Source of the DNA: SP5GCR1 sp965199685
GTDB taxonomy: Bacteria > Pseudomonadota > Gammaproteobacteria > Poriferisulfidales > Oxydemutatoraceae
Length of the DNA stretch: 64,000 bases
Direction of reading: 5' to 3'
Assembly: GCA_965199685.1 (NCBI GenBank)
Contig: OZ241323.1
Coordinates: 434,001-498,000 of the forward strand
Shown here: positions 56,040 through 64,000 of the stretch, in pieces
Position numbering within the stretch: the first letter of the stretch is position 1
How the letters are laid out: every line of letters starts with the position of its first letter
The notes under the pieces: model-generated
The model's database searches: none
Told to the model about the DNA's origin: nothing
Seen by the model: only the letters and a program-made list of their open reading frames with translations
Translations under genes and position numbers: made by a program

Positions 56040-57421
56040 TAGTAAATAGCTGTGACCATGAAAAGTTTTTCCACACTAGGGATGTGCTTTTTACTTTTGA
56101 CGAATACGATTAGATGATCCTCGGATTCAATAATCACATCTTGAGTTGCCGGTAATATACGCTCGTCTCTTAGAATCATGCTAACCATAACGCCGGATGG
56201 CAAGCGGATTTGACTTAGAGGTCGTCCCACGACTTTGGATGAGCGAGTATCACCGTGAACCACGAGTTCTATCACTTCTGCGTCACTGTGCTTCAAGGTA
56301 TGTGTGGAAACCGTGTCCCCTTTCCTAACATGGCAAAGCAACGAACCGAAAGAGGCTTGCTGAGGTGATAGAGTTATATCTATGTTGACATGATTCAAAT
56401 GCACCAATTCTAAATAGCTTTGGCGATTTATCAATGCCAATACATGGCTGGCACCCAAGTGTTTGCAAAGCAGGGCCGATAAGATATTGTCTTCTTCTCT
56501 ATTGGTTACCGCACACATCATATCGGTGCGTTTAATATTCTCGTCTATTAAGACATTTTCGTTGGTTGCGTCGCTGTGTAGTACTACCACTTTATTGCCT
56601 AGACGTTCGGCAAGCATCTTCGCTCGTGCGATATCGGGTTCGAGTAGTTTGATTTTGTAGTCGTTTTGCAAAAGTTCGGCAAGGCTCATACCGATTTGTC
56701 CACCGCCAGCGATCATAATCGTCTCAAGAGGACGATAATCGCAACCTAGTGCTTTCATGATTTGTGGGGCTTGCGTTTTAGGGGCTACGAAAAAGACTTC
56801 ATCGTCGGCTTGTATCACGGTTTGTTCGTCTACAAAATGAATTTTTTCGTCTCGGAAGATAGCCGAAAGATGCATCGGAGTATCAAGTGCCGATTGTATA
56901 ATTTGCGATACTGAGTTGCCAATCCACGAACCGTTTTGCCGTGCCTTGACGCAAACCATCAGCAAACGTCCACTACCCAATTCGGCAATTTGTATAGCAC
57001 CCGGATTTTCTATCAGTAGTTTGATGTTGTACGCAACCGAACGTTCCGGGCTGACGAGTACATCTATGGGAACAACATCTTTGCCGAACAGTCTATTTTT
57101 CTCTTCTAGATATCCCCGTGTGGTAACTTTTGCAATTTTGGTAGGAATATCAAAAATAGTATGCGCGATTCTACAGGCGATGATGTTTTCTTCGTCGCGA
57201 TTGTTTAATGCGATCAACATATCCGCATTCTCGGCATCGGCTTGCGCCAAAACTTCCGGGTGTGATCCTTGTCCGACGATGGTTCGCAGATCAAATATGC
57301 TTTGTATGTCTTGGAATAATCGGAAATCTTTATCGACTAAGGTGACATCGTTGTTTTCTTCTGCCAAATTGAGTGCCAGTGCAATACCCAAATGGTTAGC
57401 ACCTAGAACGATAACTTTCAT
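56039..57421 (-). CDS. trkA: Trk system regulatory subunit TrkA
   Basis: 460-residue cytosolic NAD-binding gating ring protein. Two tandem RCK halves are seen: VIVLGANHLGIALALNLAEE with LVDKD at the N-terminus, and MIAGGGQIGMSLAELLQNDY near residue 235, each followed by a TrkA-C domain. It partners TrkH. It is directly coupled to ntrX upstream (stop and start share a base). The first glycine motif reads GANHLG instead of GAGQVG, a tolerable change. Confidence 0.95.
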   Translation of the reverse strand: MKVIVLGANHLGIALALNLAEENNDVTLVDKDFRLFQDIQSIFDLRTIVGQGSHPEVLAQADAENADMLIALNNRDEENIIACRIAHTIFDIPTKIAKVTTRGYLEEKNRLFGKDVVPIDVLVSPERSVAYNIKLLIENPGAIQIAELGSGRLLMVCVKARQNGSWIGNSVSQIIQSALDTPMHLSAIFRDEKIHFVDEQTVIQADDEVFFVAPKTQAPQIMKALGCDYRPLETIMIAGGGQIGMSLAELLQNDYKIKLLEPDIARAKMLAERLGNKVVVLHSDATNENVLIDENIKRTDMMCAVTNREEDNILSALLCKHLGASHVLALINRQSYLELVHLNHVNIDITLSPQQASFGSLLCHVRKGDTVSTHTLKHSDAEVIELVVHGDTRSSKVVGRPLSQIRLPSGVMVSMILRDERILPATQDVIIESEDHLIVFVKSKKHIPSVEKLFMVTAIY

Positions 57422-58683
57422 TATGATTTTTTCCTCACGGTCGGATTTATGCCCAGAGATTTCAATTTACGATACAGATGCGTTCGTTCCATGCCGGCGC
57501 GAGTTGCCAATTTTGATATATTCCCGTCTACTATACGCAATAACTGCTCAAAGTAAATACGCTCAAATGCCTCTCGCGCTTCTCGCAATGGTTTTTGCAA
57601 GAGTAAATCCATGTGCGTATCGCTACTGCGTAATTTTTTCAATGCAAGACGTGCTTCGCCGGTTGAGATCGCCTCGTCTTTGTTTTGTTGTAATAAATAA
57701 ATGACTAAATCGTCAAGTTCCTTCATGTTGCTAGGCCAGGTATGCTGGCGCAGATAATTTTGTGCAGCAATAGAGAAACCTCTGTAGTTGAGCATTTTAT
57801 TGGCACAATTGTAATCTATACAGGCATTGAGTAGTTCAGGGATATCTTCTACGTGGTCTCTAATCGGCGGGAGATATAAAATTTGTTGATTAAACAGCTT
57901 GACCAACGGTTTGATTAGGGTGCCGTCGTTGCCGAGTTCGTCGGGTTTTCTATCGCCAGTTGCGATAATATGTCCGACCGTCTTTTGAGACAGTATTTCA
58001 GTTAGGGCTTTTTGTATTTGCATTCCCATAGTTGCAATGTCCCTGATGAGTAGTGTACTATTTGCATCGCGTGTAATATCGGCAAGCGAGTCGGTATGGA
58101 TATCGGAAAGCATACACGGTGGTGCCAATATCGTGATAGCGTGGTTTGCCCGTTTCCCTAGAGAGTGTATGTATTTGGCAAAACTCATCTTGCCGGTTCC
58201 TACTTCTCCGTAAATGAATAGCGGTGTATTTGATTTAGCTAAGCTCTGGGCTTGTTTGCGCAGACGCACGGCAGTTGTACTAGAACCTGCGAAGGTGCGT
58301 ACGGTTGACATACGGTTATCGGGCAATGCGTGCTTGACGGCATTTAATAGTTTAGCCATTGTCAGCGGTTTCTCTAGAAAGGCTGTAGCTCCAAGACGAG
58401 TAGACTCCACTGCGGTTTCTATCGTGCCGTGCCCCGACATCATAACGATAGGGAATTTATTTTCGTAATTGCGCCTACATTCTTTCAATAAACTAATCCC
58501 GTCTTCTTTGGGCATCCAAATATCCAGCAAAACGAGATCCGGCAGTGCAAGTTTCAGCCGCTTGCGCGCTTCGTCGGCATCCTTTGCAGTACTCACTCGG
58601 TAGCCTTCGTCTTCCAATATCTCTTTGACTAGTGTGCGGATATCGGGTTCGTCGTCTATTACTAAAATATGGTTTTCTCTCAT
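57421..58683 (-). CDS. ntrX: NtrX-like response regulator with a degenerate AAA+ domain
   Basis: 420 residues. The receiver domain is complete (DD at 10-11, phosphate acceptor Asp54 in LLDIWMP, Lys in FLEKP). The AAA+ domain is altered: Walker A is GEVGTGKM, the GAFTGA loop that contacts sigma-54 is absent, and the region between Walker A and the Walker B position (STLLIRDIATM, lacking the usual DE) is short. The Fis-type helix-turn-helix (NISKLATRAGMERTHLYRKL) is intact. I infer a DNA-binding regulator that no longer activates sigma-54 polymerase. It overlaps ntrY as ATGA. Confidence 0.9.
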   Translation of the reverse strand: MRENHILVIDDEPDIRTLVKEILEDEGYRVSTAKDADEARKRLKLALPDLVLLDIWMPKEDGISLLKECRRNYENKFPIVMMSGHGTIETAVESTRLGATAFLEKPLTMAKLLNAVKHALPDNRMSTVRTFAGSSTTAVRLRKQAQSLAKSNTPLFIYGEVGTGKMSFAKYIHSLGKRANHAITILAPPCMLSDIHTDSLADITRDANSTLLIRDIATMGMQIQKALTEILSQKTVGHIIATGDRKPDELGNDGTLIKPLVKLFNQQILYLPPIRDHVEDIPELLNACIDYNCANKMLNYRGFSIAAQNYLRQHTWPSNMKELDDLVIYLLQQNKDEAISTGEARLALKKLRSSDTHMDLLLQKPLREAREAFERIYFEQLLRIVDGNISKLATRAGMERTHLYRKLKSLGINPTVRKKS

Positions 58684-60857
58684 TCTCTCTTCGTTGGTGT
58701 ATCGTTCAAAGGCATAGTTGTATGCAAAGTTATAACGATGATACTACCTTTATTATCATTTGTGTTAGCAATATGAATTTCACCTCGATGCTCTTCAACG
58801 ATTTTTTTGACGATAGCAAGCCCCAAACCTTGTCCTTTTTCCTTTGTGGTTACATAAGGTTCAAAGGCATTTTCAATAACGTTGCGGCTAAAACCGGGAC
58901 CGTTGTCTTGCAGGGTGATTTGTATCGTATCAGGTCTGGACATCGTGGTTGAAATATGGACTTGTGGGTCGGGTGTTTGTTCCAGAGCCTCTAGTGCATT
59001 CGTTAACAGATTATGTAGCAGTTGTCGCAATCGGGTTTCGTCGCCGTTGATCATTGCCGCTGGTTTGAACGGTTGCCATTTGATATTTATTTTTCCGGAG
59101 TACCCGTAAAAGTCAACGAGTTCACCGATCAGTGCATGAAGGTCAATCTCTTTTAGTTCCAACGGTGCGTCGCCTCGAGAAAATTGTCTGAATTCATTGA
59201 CGATTTTTCCCATCGCATCAACTTGATGAATGATGGTATCTGCTGAGCGTTCAAGAAAAGCTGAATCCGACTCATCAAGTCGCATGTTCAACTTGTTTTT
59301 TAGACGCTCGGCGGATAGTCGTATTGGTGTTAATGGGTTTTTGAACTCGTGTGCCATACGGCGCGCTACGTCTTTCCATGCCCGATCGCGTTGTGCTTGT
59401 ACTAAATCGCTGATGTCGTTGATGACTACCACATAGCCGCCACCGGGTAATTGCGCCCCTCTGCAAAACAAGGTTTTATTCTTTTCTGCGACGCATAAAT
59501 CAATCTCCCAATGTTGTTGCTGCTTGGCTCCGGTTAAATTCTCTTTTAGAGCAACGTAGAATGTCCTGAGCCATTCTTCGGCGGTTGTATGTTGCAGTGA
59601 TCGGTTTATCAACGCATCTAAAGAGACCGACAATATCTCGGATGCCGCAACATTAGCGGTTTTCAGTCTGAGGTCTTTGTCCAAGCTCAAAACACCTGAG
59701 GAAAGATGTTTTAGTATGGTTTCCAAATAAGCACGTTGTTTTTCTAACTGCATCCTATTGGTGTCGGCAATCTCTTTCGCGTCGCTTAATTTACGCGCCA
59801 TGCTGTTAAACGACATTGCCAATTCACCAAGTTCGTCTTTTACGGGAACTTTAATACGAGTGTCCAGTTTTCCTGCCGATATATCTCTAGTGCCTTTGGC
59901 AAGTTGCAAGATAGGTGCGATGAGCCTTTGCGTATAGAAAAATGCTGCCCATATCGCAAAAAGTATTGCGAATAACAAGACCAAAATCAAAGTGAGTCTA
60001 AAACTCTGCTTGAGTGCGTCGCGTAAAAAAATCAGGTTATTGTATTCGTCGTAAGCCTCTTCAACATTTCTGGTTAAGCGGTTGATGCGCTCGGGCATCG
60101 GATAGAGCACCTGCAATAATCGCTTAGAACCGAGTATCTCTTCGGGTTCTACAGGTAATATCAAGCGAGCATAAAAGTTATTCCTGATTAGATCTAAACT
60201 AACATGATGTTCGCCTTGTAATACTCTGTGCACTACATCTTCGGGCAATAAAACTGGTAGCATGTTTTCCATATCCCCGCCGTAAGAAGCTATAATCTCA
60301 CGGTTGGTATTCAGCAGAGTAATTTCGCTCAGACCTCGCTCATCGGATAAGGAGCGCAACATAAAAGATGATAATTCGGCAGGTGTATCAGATATTTCCT
60401 CTGCCATCGATGCCACATCTTGATGCATTCTTTGCAACTGCATATTCAGCGACCAGTTTCCCAATTCCAGAGAGTTATTCAATGCGTTCTCTACATCAAC
60501 ATTAAACCAGCTATCTATGCCGTCCTCCAGCATTTGGTTGGAAAATCCATAAACAATGATTGCCGGCACTAATATGGATAAAGTCAGTATAAAACTTAAA
60601 CGCAAACGAAGTTTCGCTCCGAGTTTATGGCCATATAAATCTTTAATCAATTTTACGAAATTAACTATAACCAAACTGCCAAGTACGATAAGCATTAGTA
60701 TATTAAAGGCCAGAAACCAGCCATGATATTGATCAAAGAGCCTAGAATTTTGAACCAAACTGCTAAGAGAGAACAGCGAGAGCAACAGTAGGAAAAAAAG
60801 GCCTAGTACAGGTAGAAATGATTTGGAAAATTTATTTAGAGTGCCCATTGATGCCAA
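58680..60857 (-). CDS. ntrY: NtrY-like sensor histidine kinase
   Basis: 725 residues in the inner membrane. Two N-terminal helices, a third near residue 90, a periplasmic sensor region and a helix near 290 lead into HAMP (QRLIAPILQLAKGTRDISAG), PAS (YLETILKHLSSGVLSLDKD) and HisKA with the phospho-accepting His in RMAHEFKNPLTPIRL. The ATPase boxes are NLLTNALEALEQ, DNGPGFS and KEKGQGLGLAIVKKI. All kinase residues are present, unlike the partner regulator's AAA+ domain. The NtrYX pair often governs nitrogen, redox or envelope responses. Confidence 0.94.
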   Translation of the reverse strand: MASMGTLNKFSKSFLPVLGLFFLLLLSLFSLSSLVQNSRLFDQYHGWFLAFNILMLIVLGSLVIVNFVKLIKDLYGHKLGAKLRLRLSFILTLSILVPAIIVYGFSNQMLEDGIDSWFNVDVENALNNSLELGNWSLNMQLQRMHQDVASMAEEISDTPAELSSFMLRSLSDERGLSEITLLNTNREIIASYGGDMENMLPVLLPEDVVHRVLQGEHHVSLDLIRNNFYARLILPVEPEEILGSKRLLQVLYPMPERINRLTRNVEEAYDEYNNLIFLRDALKQSFRLTLILVLLFAILFAIWAAFFYTQRLIAPILQLAKGTRDISAGKLDTRIKVPVKDELGELAMSFNSMARKLSDAKEIADTNRMQLEKQRAYLETILKHLSSGVLSLDKDLRLKTANVAASEILSVSLDALINRSLQHTTAEEWLRTFYVALKENLTGAKQQQHWEIDLCVAEKNKTLFCRGAQLPGGGYVVVINDISDLVQAQRDRAWKDVARRMAHEFKNPLTPIRLSAERLKNKLNMRLDESDSAFLERSADTIIHQVDAMGKIVNEFRQFSRGDAPLELKEIDLHALIGELVDFYGYSGKINIKWQPFKPAAMINGDETRLRQLLHNLLTNALEALEQTPDPQVHISTTMSRPDTIQITLQDNGPGFSRNVIENAFEPYVTTKEKGQGLGLAIVKKIVEEHRGEIHIANTNDNKGSIIVITLHTTMPLNDTPTKRE

Positions 60858-61414
60858 TCCGAAGACAATGGTCCGGGGTAGGATAGATAACTTTTAAGCC
60901 GTAGCAATAGCGGTAAGTCTGCCCTTGATAGCTTGACACGAACTCGCATATGCGTTGCCTGAGATAAAGCTGGCGATGACTTTGCGGTAATAGCTATGTT
61001 GTCATAACGCCCTAAGAATGTCAGGGCACTTCTTAGAGAATTAAAATTCGCTTGTTGATTTAAGTTTAGATCTTCAACTACATAGTGCCGAGTTAAAGCG
61101 TGAAAATGCAGTTTTTTATGCCATGCCGAGCCTAATAACTTTTTATGCGGTAATAACGCCCTTTGTTTAAGGATTTCAACATCGGCAATAAAATTTAATT
61201 GGATACCAGTATTCACCGCAGTAATCAGAAAATCAGGCAAATCAAAACTCGTTTGCATACTGAGGTATATCAGGTCATCCCTAATGTTGGGCGACAAGTA
61301 GCTAATAGTAATAGGTTTTGTGGTGTCTTCAGGCGAGACCTGTGCTTCAATAATTCCAGAGAGCGGAACGACCGACAAAGCAAGCAACGATATATATAGA
61401 AAATGTTTTTTCAT
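60836..61414 (-). CDS. DUF4390 family protein, exported
   Basis: About 192 residues from the ATG at 61414, whose product begins with a clear signal peptide (FLYISLLALSVVPLSGIIEA). The frame is open 25 codons further, but that part reads through a dispersed palindrome and is unlikely to be translated. The DUF4390 body has YLSMQTSFDLPDFLITAVNTGIQL and RVRVKLSRADLPLLLRLKSY. DUF4390 genes normally precede ntrY, as here, and the overlap with ntrY (22 bases) supports co-expression. Probably periplasmic; role unknown. Confidence 0.85.
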   Translation of the reverse strand: MKKHFLYISLLALSVVPLSGIIEAQVSPEDTTKPITISYLSPNIRDDLIYLSMQTSFDLPDFLITAVNTGIQLNFIADVEILKQRALLPHKKLLGSAWHKKLHFHALTRHYVVEDLNLNQQANFNSLRSALTFLGRYDNIAITAKSSPALSQATHMRVRVKLSRADLPLLLRLKSYLSYPGPLSSDWHQWAL

Positions 61415-61800
61415 AGCTGATAAGTATAACAAATGGAACCGCCGATTGAGCCAGTAGGTCAATCGGCGTGACATTGTGCAGAACCTCAATATACTGGTGA
61501 CGCATACGTTACTAGATACGAGGCTGCCGTCTGTTGCAGTTGCACAAACGGCGTAACATTGTGCAGAAACTTAACATGGGTATGTAGGTCGGACAAGCTA
61601 GGGCTTGTCCTCACAAATGCAGTGTTGGTCCATTCCCCTCCAAAGGAGAGGAATGTACTAATGGCGGTACTTTTTCAACAGCCTCATGTTAGCCCTCCCC
61701 TACAGGTGGTTATCATAAATTTAATGGCGCAAGCGGTTGGATTCATACAATGACGGTACTTTTTCAACAGTCCCAGATGAGATATTTTCCGTCTTTTTTT
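61415..61800. repeat. Repeat mosaic before the glycine-rich peptide gene
   Basis: Units: GCCGATTGAGCCAGTAGG palindrome and TGACATTGTGCAGAACCT (61441-61485); GCCGTCTGTTG/CACAAACGGC (61522-61554) with ATTGTGCAGAAACTTAACAT; GGACAAGC/GCTTGTCC (61592-61610); CATTCCCCTCC/GGAGAGGAATG; GCGGTACTTTTTCAACAGCC (61664-61683); CCTACAGGTGGTTATCATAA; and GACGGTACTTTTTCAACAGT (61752-61771). Two IS-like ends occur in the same direction here. Confidence 0.65.
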
Positions 61801-61834
61801 TCAATGCAAGCAACAATTCTAATGTTAATCTGCT

Positions 61835-61840
61835 TATAAT
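61835..61840 (+). promoter_or_regulatory. Possible -10 box for the peptide-SUMF1 pair
   Basis: A perfect TATAAT lies 38 bases before the peptide start codon, in an AT-rich stretch free of repeats. I see no good -35. A strong CGGAGGA ribosome site (61865-61871) follows. Confidence 0.35.
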
Positions 61841-61877
61841 AGTCATAGATTTACGATTAAAGCACGGAGGAAAAGTT

Positions 61878-62060
61878 ATGAGAGGAATGTTTATGTTATT
61901 TCGTCTGTTGTCTATGCTACTACGCGGATTCGGTGGTGGCAGATTGATGGGCGGCGGTATGAGAAGAGGTGGCGGTCTGATGAGAGGCGGTGGCTTAATG
62001 AAAGGCGGCGGTCTGAAAGGTGGTAAGCTTTTAGGTAAAGGAGGCAAAAAAGGTTTATGA
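61878..62060 (+). CDS. Small Gly/Arg/Lys-rich peptide
   Basis: 60 residues, with a strong GGAGG site seven bases before the ATG. The first 16 residues are hydrophobic (MFMLFRLLSMLL) and could be a leader or membrane anchor. The rest is built from a GGG motif alternating with Met/Leu and basic residues (GGGRLM, GGGMRR, GGGLMR, GGGLMK, GGGLK, GKGGKK), strongly cationic. Its stop overlaps the next start as ATGA. I do not recognise a family. Candidates are a modified peptide, an RNA- or envelope-binding peptide, or a partner of the SUMF1 protein. Confidence 0.75.
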   Translation: MRGMFMLFRLLSMLLRGFGGGRLMGGGMRRGGGLMRGGGLMKGGGLKGGKLLGKGGKKGL

Positions 62061-63631
62061 AGCTAGCCTCTGTACTGAGGAATCTATTCGTAGCAGCAAT
62101 AATCATTGCACTATCGGTATTCAGCTTATATGAACTACGCACCGCTTTTTATCAATTTGATACGGTGCAGGTTGACATATCCCAAGATCAAACTACTCAA
62201 GAGAGCGGTGCGCAACTTGATGCCATTTTAAGCCAGTACCTATACGCATTTGGACACATACGTTCTTTTGACCCGATACTCAACGAAGCGGAGCGCAATG
62301 TGCAATTGCCACCGTTATGGGTGGATCAATGCGAAGTGCGGCAAAAGGATTTCTATACTTTTGCAAAATGGTACGCACTTCATAAGCCAGCTGATATAGC
62401 GCATCCCGAACAACCTGACAATTGGTCTTATAGAAGCATCAGCCGAGACCATAAAATTAGCGGTCGTTTGGATGCGCCTGCAAACGGGATTAGCTATTAC
62501 GACGCTTACGCTTATTGCCAAGCAGGCAGTGGGAGGTTGCCGAATCGTAACGAATGGATTGCGATTGCAAGCGGTTCCGAAGGTAGGCTTTATCCGTGGG
62601 GAAACGACTTCAGCTCTGAAGGCTGGCCGTATTTGGATCCTAGGCTCAACGCCGCTCAACGTTGTGGTTTGCATAAGGAGATGGATACACCGCAAGGTAT
62701 ACATAATCTGGGTAATGTTGCATCCGAATGGGCGCAAGGTATCGGTGCAGAAGCAAAACCGAGTATACACGGCGGTAATGCATATAACAAACCTTACGAG
62801 ATCTATAGCCTGAACAATTTTTATCGTACCGTGAAAGCGAAGTATCGCTCTCCTTATGTTAGTTTTAGATGTGTCTACGACGGGCAACCGAAGAAAATAC
62901 CGTGGACCGAAGAATATCCACAAACGGTACGCGTTGATGCGGGGCAGTATCGTATTGGTATGCCTGATGACGCTAAGATACCCGGCCTATTGGGGTCAGG
63001 GTTGTCTCGCAAACAACTTGATATTATTGAAAAACTGGTTGATAAAAAACATCGCCATAACGATTTTCGGATATTGCGCCACGAGGTAACCCGAGCGCAA
63101 TACAGACGCTTCGTCAACGACCCTTTAGTGCGCTACGGGCTTTATGCAAACGAGAAGGAACCCGAAGAACACGATTATAGCCCGCCGTGGTTGGACGATT
63201 ATCAAAACGATGATTTGCCAGCAACCGATATAGATTGGTGGTCGGCTTATGCATTTGCAAACTGGGCAGGCGGGCGATTGCCAAATAGTTTTGAATGGAT
63301 TGCTGCCTCTTCAATGGGTAGCTATTCTTACCCTTGGGGTAACACCTTTAATCCTGACTATGTGGCTACAGCCGAGAAGCAACTGATAAAACCGCTTTCT
63401 GCTTTAGAGCAGGGCGGCGATATCAATGCTGGCGGTGTAATCAATATGGGCGGCAATGTTTCGGAATGGACGCAAAGCCTAAGTGCTACCGGACAAGGTT
63501 TTGCGATTATTGCCAAAGGCGGTAATTACATACTACCGGGAGAAGCAACCGCCCGCATTGATTTTGAAAATCCTCTTCCTGCTTCATTCAAAGCACCGTA
63601 TCTCGGCTTTAGAATAATCTTTGACAGCTAA
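62057..63631 (+). CDS. Membrane-anchored protein with two SUMF1 (formylglycine-generating-enzyme-like) domains
   Basis: 524 residues. One N-terminal membrane helix (LFVAAIIIALSVFSLYEL) is followed by an exported part. The first SUMF1-type domain runs about 85-275 (ISYYDAYAYCQAGSGRLPNR, LYPWGNDF, GIHNLGNVASEWAQG). The second runs about 285-524 (VDAGQYRIGMPDD, RHEVTRAQYRRFV, FANWAGGRLPNSFEWIAA, YPWGNTF, INMGGNVSEWTQS, LGFRIIFDS). The second lacks the cysteine pair of true formylglycine enzymes, and the first keeps only scattered Cys, so classical sulfatase maturation is unlikely. Coupled to the upstream peptide gene. Confidence 0.85.
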   Translation: MKLASVLRNLFVAAIIIALSVFSLYELRTAFYQFDTVQVDISQDQTTQESGAQLDAILSQYLYAFGHIRSFDPILNEAERNVQLPPLWVDQCEVRQKDFYTFAKWYALHKPADIAHPEQPDNWSYRSISRDHKISGRLDAPANGISYYDAYAYCQAGSGRLPNRNEWIAIASGSEGRLYPWGNDFSSEGWPYLDPRLNAAQRCGLHKEMDTPQGIHNLGNVASEWAQGIGAEAKPSIHGGNAYNKPYEIYSLNNFYRTVKAKYRSPYVSFRCVYDGQPKKIPWTEEYPQTVRVDAGQYRIGMPDDAKIPGLLGSGLSRKQLDIIEKLVDKKHRHNDFRILRHEVTRAQYRRFVNDPLVRYGLYANEKEPEEHDYSPPWLDDYQNDDLPATDIDWWSAYAFANWAGGRLPNSFEWIAASSMGSYSYPWGNTFNPDYVATAEKQLIKPLSALEQGGDINAGGVINMGGNVSEWTQSLSATGQGFAIIAKGGNYILPGEATARIDFENPLPASFKAPYLGFRIIFDS

Positions 63632-63682
63632 TAAATTTATTCCTCAAATTTATTGTCACCTACCGTAGGGGAGGGCTAACAT
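63632..63682. repeat. Short repeat next to the second IS1182-like copy
   Basis: GTAGGGGAGGGCTAACATGG abuts the element end at about 63683. The same unit stands at 53178 and, inverted, at 53313 and 61684, so the element lies beside or inside the repeat family. Confidence 0.5.
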
Positions 63683-64000
63683 GGGACTGTTGAAAAAGTA
63701 TTTGATATAAGCGAAAATAGACAACTGATTCAACCGGAGGTTTTTATGCAAGGCACTCACAATTTTCAACCTGAACTCTTTGTCCAAATAGACTATCAGG
63801 CACTCATTCCCAGCTATCACATATTAAGGCGTATTGATAAAGTTTTAGACTTGAGCTTTGTCAAACAATTAACCCAAAGTTTCTATAGTGATACGCAAGG
63901 TAGACCGTCAATAGACCCGGAGGTATTTTTTCGTATCTGTATATTAGGATACCTCTATGGGATTAAATCGGATCGTCAATTGTGCGATGAGATCGGCATG
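63683..64000 (+). mobile_element. IS1182-like insertion sequence, copy B, cut by the window
   Basis: Begins GGGACTGTTGAAAAAGTATT and matches copy A (15865 on) with few changes through the ribosome site CCGGAGG and the transposase start. It runs off the window end. Confidence 0.8.
63746..64000 (+). CDS. IS1182-family transposase, 3' end beyond the window
   Basis: 85 codons visible, uninterrupted, nearly the same as copy A (QIDYQALIPSYHILRRIDKV, FFRICILGYLYGIKSDRQL). The ribosome site reads CCGGAGG here against CCGGAGA in copy A. It may be the functional source of the family; whether it is intact cannot be seen. Confidence 0.8.
   Translation, partial: MQGTHNFQPELFVQIDYQALIPSYHILRRIDKVLDLSFVKQLTQSFYSDTQGRPSIDPEVFFRICILGYLYGIKSDRQLCDEIGM

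Noticed and set aside
61737..61877. N-terminal extension of the Gly-rich peptide frame
   Set aside because: The extra 47 codons run through repeat and promoter sequence, while a strong GGAGG site marks the ATG at 61878.

Overview
The window comes from a gammaproteobacterium that probably lives with a eukaryotic host. The lineage is inferred from familiar gene neighbourhoods: ubiG with a HAD phosphatase; rpe with trpEGDC; tsaC with hemF, hemB and aroE; prfB with lysS; birA with coaX; and DUF4390-ntrYX-trkAH. The host association is inferred from eukaryote-directed repeat proteins, a Fic protein, a TPR protein, a NodZ-like fucosyltransferase, broken insertion sequences, a split rRNA operon and spacers full of dispersed palindromic repeats. 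I cannot name the genus.

Layout. 1-3.8 kb: ubiG (cut by the window edge), a HAD phosphatase, a small conserved protein and uvrB. 3.9-7.7 kb: four tandem paralogous sulfotransferases. 7.8-10.5 kb: three genes of the archaeal-type C1 cofactor set (dihydropteroate-synthase-like protein, DUF447 protein, MfnB). 11-15.6 kb: rpe-trpE-trpG-trpD-trpC. 15.9-19.3 kb: three insertion-sequence units, two dead and one apparently intact. 19.4-22.8 kb: tRNA-Ile, tRNA-Ala and 23S rRNA, with no 16S upstream and no 5S downstream. 23-34.3 kb: fucosyltransferase, esterase, 5-oxoprolinase, argH, tsaC, hemF, hemB, aroE and two small coiled-coil membrane proteins.

34.4-44.3 kb is an accessory island rich in repeats. 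It holds a TPR protein, an AAA/DUF4143 ATPase, a Fic protein behind an AT-rich palindrome, two related repeat proteins and a secreted Calx-beta-like protein. The two repeat proteins are the most striking content. Both begin with a similar leader of about 60 residues. One continues into proline-rich SH3-ligand repeats with YENV, YSTL and YESL motifs. The other continues into twelve tyrosines spaced every 10-11 residues in YEEI, YEEV, YVEM, YEEM and YVNV contexts, which are textbook ligands of Src, PI3-kinase p85 and Grb2 SH2 domains. I infer that they are host-delivered signalling scaffolds.

44.7-63.6 kb returns to housekeeping: prfB with its programmed frameshift, lysS, glnS, birA, coaX, nagZ, an MscS channel, lpxB, trkH, trkA, ntrX (lacking GAFTGA), ntrY and a DUF4390 protein. 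A translationally coupled pair follows: a 60-residue Gly/Arg/Lys-rich peptide and a membrane-anchored double SUMF1-domain protein. The window ends inside a second copy of the IS1182-like element. Most spacers carry mosaics of a few palindromic repeat families, some of which share their outer end with that element. I saw no CRISPR array and no prophage.
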